From assembly GCA_964430915.1 (NCBI GenBank), contig CAYSHT010000103.1:1-7774 (forward strand): a stretch of DNA of 7,774 bases. The letters are read 5' to 3'. A model generated the notes under the pieces. It was not told the origin of the DNA. It saw nothing but the letters and a program-made list of their open reading frames with translations, and ran no database searches. Position numbers and translations under genes: made by a program. Each line of letters begins with the position of its first letter. The first letter of the stretch is position 1. The stretch is from JAFGBH01 sp964430915 (lineage in GTDB: Bacteria; Desulfobacterota; Syntrophia; Syntrophales; UBA2210). Below are positions 4,789 to 7,774 of this stretch, piece after piece.

Positions 4789-5982
4789 ATGAAGAGAAAA
4801 ATAGCCCTTTTTGTATGCATTTTTTGTTTTCTCTTTTCCCTGGCAATAGTTCAGCCCGGTTTCGCAGCTGCTGCTGATAAGCCCTTCACCTTCGGACTCC
4901 TTCTTGTCGGCCCCTATAATGATCACGGATACAGCCAGGCCCATTATGAAGGCGGGGAATATGTGATGAGGACAGTTCCCGGTACGAAGATGATCTACAT
5001 CGACAAGGTCAATCCAGCCGACCGGCCCGGCATTACCATACCCCAGCTGGTCGATGACATGGTCGAAAAGGGGGCAAAACTGATTATCGCCAATTCAGAC
5101 GACATGAAAGACGGTATCAGGGAAGCCGCCCGCATGCATCCGGAGACCGATTTCCTTCATATATCGGGTGACGATGTCGTAACAGGCATGGCACCGAAAA
5201 ATCTTGCCAATCTCTTCGGGAGGATGGAATACGGAAAGATGATGGCCGGTTTTGTCGCCGCCATGACATCAAAGACGGGGAAAATCGGCTACCTCGGACC
5301 GTTGCTGAATGACGAAACCCGGCGTCTCGCCTCATCCTGCTATCTGGGTGCGAGGTATGCATGGGAAACTGTGCTGAAAAAAGACCCGGCGGACCTTAAA
5401 TTTCAGGTTACCTGGATTGGCTTCTGGTTTAACATTCCCGGTGTAACGGCAGACCCCACGCAGGTTGCCCAGAATTTCTTCAACAGCGGATACGATGTGG
5501 TTGTCTCGGGAATCGATACGACCGAGGCCGTGGTGGTTGCGAATCAGAAGAGAAAAGAAGGAAAAGAGGCCTGGGCGATACCCTACGATTATGTCGGCGC
5601 CTGTGAGGGTGCATCGACGGTTTGCCTTGGCGTTCCCTATTTCAACTGGGGACCGGCGTACGTCTCATTTATAAAAAAATCGATGGCGGGTAAATTTGCA
5701 TCCGAGTGGTTGTGGTTAAGCCCGGACTGGAAAGATATCAACAACATCGATACAAGCACCATCGGATTTGCCAGAGGTGGGGCCCTCTCGGCGGAATCGG
5801 GTATTGCGCTCTCGGCTTTTATCGGCGATCTTGGTGCTGGAAAACTCAATCTTTTCACGGGGCCGCTCTTTTATCAGGATGGCAGCGTCTATCTGAAGAA
5901 GGGCGCGGTTGCCACGGATAAGGAAATCTGGTACATGAAGCAGCTCCTGAAAGGGATGAGCGGACAAAGCACTGCAAAATAA
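4789..5982 (+). CDS. BMP-family ABC transporter substrate-binding protein
   Basis: A 397-residue exported protein of the BMP/Med/PnrA family (periplasmic binding protein fold I), which captures nucleosides, purines or related compounds for ABC import. The N terminus is a classic signal peptide: basic MKRK, a hydrophobic core (5-22), and a likely signal peptidase I site near GFAAAA (24-29). No usable lipobox cysteine is present (Cys10 and Cys13 are inside the core), so it is a soluble periplasmic protein, not a lipoprotein. The mature start FTFGLLLVGPYNDHGYSQAHYEG (33-55) fits the family's VGPxxDHGWxxAHxxG opening. Later ANSDDMKDGI, GRMEYGKMMAG and SGIDTTEAV line the hinge and pocket region. 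The start at 4789 is chosen over an in-frame ATG at 4768 because AAAAGGAG (4771-4778) lies between them, 10 nt before it. Ligand identity cannot be read from the sequence. Confidence 0.88.
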   Translation: MKRKIALFVCIFCFLFSLAIVQPGFAAAADKPFTFGLLLVGPYNDHGYSQAHYEGGEYVMRTVPGTKMIYIDKVNPADRPGITIPQLVDDMVEKGAKLIIANSDDMKDGIREAARMHPETDFLHISGDDVVTGMAPKNLANLFGRMEYGKMMAGFVAAMTSKTGKIGYLGPLLNDETRRLASSCYLGARYAWETVLKKDPADLKFQVTWIGFWFNIPGVTADPTQVAQNFFNSGYDVVVSGIDTTEAVVVANQKRKEGKEAWAIPYDYVGACEGASTVCLGVPYFNWGPAYVSFIKKSMAGKFASEWLWLSPDWKDINNIDTSTIGFARGGALSAESGIALSAFIGDLGAGKLNLFTGPLFYQDGSVYLKKGAVATDKEIWYMKQLLKGMSGQSTAK

Positions 5983-6020
5983 CACGTTTGTTTTTCTTAA
6001 GGGATAAAACGTGAATGAAT

Positions 6021-6061
6021 AAAAAGTGCAGTATATCCTCAGAGGGATTCTGCACTTTTTT
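6021..6061 (+). terminator. Rho-independent terminator/attenuator inside the importer operon
   Basis: AAAAAGTGCAG (6021-6031) pairs perfectly with CTGCACTTTTT (6050-6060). The loop can fold further (ATCCU 6035-6039 with GGGAU 6044-6048), and more T follows (6061-6066). It lies 38 nt after the binding-protein stop and 28 nt before the ATPase start. Binding proteins are needed in excess over the ATPase and permease, so a leaky terminator here is a sensible way to reduce downstream transcription. The flanking A-run means it could also work on the minus strand. Confidence 0.85.
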
Positions 6062-6088
6062 GTTTTTGGCGGTAGCGAGTGGCGTGCG

Positions 6089-7549
6089 ATGCGAATTGAA
6101 TTGCGTGATATGCACAAACATTATGGCTCGATAAAGGCCAATAACGGGATCAACCTGACCGTCGAGGAGGGGACGATCCACGGGATTCTGGGCGAGAACG
6201 GTGCGGGGAAAAGCACCCTCATGAAGGTCCTCGCGGGCTATATCCCGAAAACGGGCGGGAAAATAATCATAGAAGGCGAAGTGCAGGGCTACCATACCCC
6301 TGCCGACGCATCGAGGCGGGGAATCGGCATGCTTTACCAGGAGCCGCTCGATTATCCGACACTGACCGTTCTCGAAAACTTCATGATAGGACAGGCGGAG
6401 GGCGTATCGAATAAGACCCTTCATTTCAGAGAAAAATTAGAAGAGCTGATCACGCATTTTAATTTTACACTTGACCCCGATGTCAGGGTAAGAAATCTTA
6501 CCGTTGGCGAACGCCAGCAGTTGGAGATGCTTCGGCTCCTCTCACTGGGGATTGAGGTCCTGATCCTGGATGAACCGACCACGGGGATTTCGGATCTTCA
6601 AAAGGAGGCGCTTTTTAATTCCCTCAAGAGGCTTGCCTCTGAGGGTAAGAGCGTTATTCTCGTATCGCACAAGCTCAAAGATTCGGAGGCTCTCTGCGAC
6701 AGGGTCACCGTGCTTCGCGAAGGCGAGGTGACGGGTTCGATGGAAAAGCCCTATGATGCGAACGAACTCCTGTCAATGATGTTCGGTGAACCTCCCCTCC
6801 CCTCAACACGTTCACCCGTTGAATATGGCCCGACGGTGCTTTCCATGAAAAACATATCGGGTCTGGGGGAACGAACCGGTCTCTCCCGGGGCACGATCGA
6901 CATAAGAGAGGGCGAAATGATTGGGCTTGCAGGCCTGGAGGGGAGCGGTCAGGGAGTATTTCTCCGGATTGCGGCAGGCATCACGAAACCGACTGAGGGA
7001 TCTCTTCACTTTTTCGGAGACAATATGATCGGAAAGAACCTTCACGCGTTCAAAAAAGAGGGGGTGGTCTTTCTCCCCGCCTCGCGCCTTGAAGAGGGGC
7101 TCATGCCCGATCTCAGCATTCAGGAACACTTCGCCCTGAAGGAGGGCGGCAGCAGTTTTTTTGTGAAGTGGAATGAGGCCCGCGTGGAATCACGTGAGAA
7201 GACGGAGAAATTTCGGGTCAAGGGAACCCCGGATACGATCGCGGAAGCCCTTTCGGGCGGAAACCAGCAGCGTCTCATGCTTTCGCTTCTTTCAAAGGAA
7301 TCCACACTTCTCCTCCTTGAACAGCCGACGAGGGGTCTCGATGTGGAGTCCGCAAACTGGGTCTGGTGGCATCTCAGTAAATATTGTCTCAGAAAGACGG
7401 GTGTAATCTTTTCTTCCACCGATCTCGATGAGATCATGTCGATTGCAGACCGGATACTGGTCTTTTTCGACGGCACAATTATCAAGGATGTAAAAAGAGA
7501 CAAAACCGATACCAGAGAGCTGGCAAAGGCCATCGCCGGCAAGGTGTAA
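6089..7549 (+). CDS. ABC transporter ATPase with two nucleotide-binding domains (BMP/sugar-type, RbsA/YufO-like)
   Basis: A 486-residue cytoplasmic protein of two fused ABC domains that powers the importer. Domain 1 is complete: Walker A GENGAGKST (35-43), Q-loop Gln84, signature LTVGE (137-141), Walker B LILDEP with Glu162, and H-loop His194. Domain 2 (from about 249) keeps the signature LSGGNQQ (388-394). Its Walker A is degenerate, EGSGQGV with no lysine (284-290), its Walker B is LLLLEQP (407-413), and it lacks the switch histidine. In this class one ATP site is normally canonical and the other degenerate. The start at 6089 (MRIELRDMHKHYG) matches the family N terminus, though the ribosome site is weak. 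An in-frame upstream ATG at 6026 lies inside the terminator hairpin and would add a non-family hydrophobic leader. The permease begins 6 nt after the stop. Confidence 0.9.
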   Translation: MRIELRDMHKHYGSIKANNGINLTVEEGTIHGILGENGAGKSTLMKVLAGYIPKTGGKIIIEGEVQGYHTPADASRRGIGMLYQEPLDYPTLTVLENFMIGQAEGVSNKTLHFREKLEELITHFNFTLDPDVRVRNLTVGERQQLEMLRLLSLGIEVLILDEPTTGISDLQKEALFNSLKRLASEGKSVILVSHKLKDSEALCDRVTVLREGEVTGSMEKPYDANELLSMMFGEPPLPSTRSPVEYGPTVLSMKNISGLGERTGLSRGTIDIREGEMIGLAGLEGSGQGVFLRIAAGITKPTEGSLHFFGDNMIGKNLHAFKKEGVVFLPASRLEEGLMPDLSIQEHFALKEGGSSFFVKWNEARVESREKTEKFRVKGTPDTIAEALSGGNQQRLMLSLLSKESTLLLLEQPTRGLDVESANWVWWHLSKYCLRKTGVIFSSTDLDEIMSIADRILVFFDGTIIKDVKRDKTDTRELAKAIAGKV

Positions 7550-7555
7550 TATCGA

Positions 7556-7774
7556 ATGCAGGAAAGTAATGGCATAAATACCTCTGTTTCAGTACAAGAT
7601 AACGCCATCGTGCGTTTTTTCCGTGATCTGGTCATTACGGTACTCGTCGTTGTTTCCTTTACGACGCTCATTATCTTTCTTGCCGGGGCTCCTCCCCTGG
7701 ACGCCTACTATCATATTTTTAAGGGATCTCTGGGATCGTGGGTAAAACTAGGCCATGTCATCAGGGTCTGGATA
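7556..7774 (+). CDS. ABC importer permease, N-terminal 73 codons (cut by window edge)
   Basis: From ATG at 7556 an open frame of exactly 73 codons runs to the window edge. After a polar N terminus (1-17) comes a hydrophobic membrane segment (about 25-43, LVITVLVVVSFTTLIIFLA), then GAPPLDAYYHIFKGSLGS (44-61). This matches the first periplasmic loop of BMP-type permeases (YufP/RbsC superfamily), where a G-x-x-P-x-x-A-Y-x-x-I-x-x-G-x-x-G-S pattern follows the first helix. It starts 6 nt after the ATPase stop, and AAGGTG (7541-7546) at the end of that gene can serve as a ribosome site, so translation is probably coupled. A second permease usually follows in this family and would lie outside the window. 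Confidence 0.8.
   Translation, partial: MQESNGINTSVSVQDNAIVRFFRDLVITVLVVVSFTTLIIFLAGAPPLDAYYHIFKGSLGSWVKLGHVIRVWI

Noticed and set aside
6026..6088. 21-residue N-terminal extension of the ATPase from the ATG at 6026
   Set aside because: It is encoded by the terminator hairpin and gives a hydrophobic leader not found in ABC ATPases; the ATG at 6089 begins the normal domain.
7031..7042. Degenerate Walker A in the second half of the ATPase as a sign of damage
   Set aside because: A non-canonical second ATP site is normal for this class of double-domain sugar/BMP-type ATPases.
1..7774. CRISPR arrays, tRNA/rRNA genes, insertion sequences, phage genes
   Set aside because: No regularly spaced repeats, tRNA-like cloverleaf ends, transposase-like frames or paired terminal repeats were found on either strand.

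Overview
The window looks like part of a chromosome from an anaerobic Gram-negative bacterium, most plausibly a Desulfobacterota / deltaproteobacterial lineage. This is inferred from gene content: an FdhD for molybdenum/tungsten formate dehydrogenase, TusA and DsrE-type sulfur carriers, a stand-alone DUF438-type PAS protein, PilZ, and a non-lipoprotein BMP-family binding protein that would be periplasmic. No rRNA, tRNA, CRISPR array, insertion sequence or phage gene was seen.

Layout. (1) Positions 1-154, minus strand: the first 51 codons of a PilZ-domain (c-di-GMP effector) protein running off the left edge. (2) 281-1081, minus: fdhD, with its own promoter; its start is re-placed here at 1081. 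(3) A divergent intergenic region of about 320 bp. (4) 1404-3890, plus: a tight four-gene operon with 12-16 nt gaps: tusA-like, dsrE2-like, an IscS/NifS-like protein, and an IscU scaffold fused to a MIP18/DUF59-type domain. (5) A 364-bp intergenic region with a dyad and a promoter. (6) 4255-4659: a small lone PAS protein. (7) 4789-7774 and beyond: a BMP-family ABC importer, with binding protein, strong intergenic terminator hairpin, double-NBD ATPase, and the first 73 codons of the permease.

The main point of interest is the sulfur operon. The cysteine-desulfurase homologue keeps the mobile-loop persulfide cysteine (Cys327), but the universally used PLP Schiff-base lysine is threonine (SPHT instead of SxHK). 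The His that stacks on PLP is Asp, the PLP-contacting Gln is His, and the cross-subunit SGT motif is AGL. This protein should not be able to desulfurate cysteine by the normal chemistry. It is nevertheless maintained as a full-length ORF between two persulfide carriers (CPxP TusA; single-Cys DsrE2) and an IscU-type scaffold with all its cluster ligands intact. The operon may therefore be a sulfur relay or Fe-S assembly unit that takes sulfur from sulfide or carrier persulfides rather than directly from cysteine. A known parallel is the Archaeoglobus fulgidus IscS, which naturally lacks this lysine.

The divergent fdhD also has an unusual active site: the second cysteine of the E. coli CxxC is glycine. 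fdhD, the sulfur carriers and an importer of the nucleoside/purine-type BMP family lie close together. This allows, but does not prove, a role in sulfurating molybdoenzymes.
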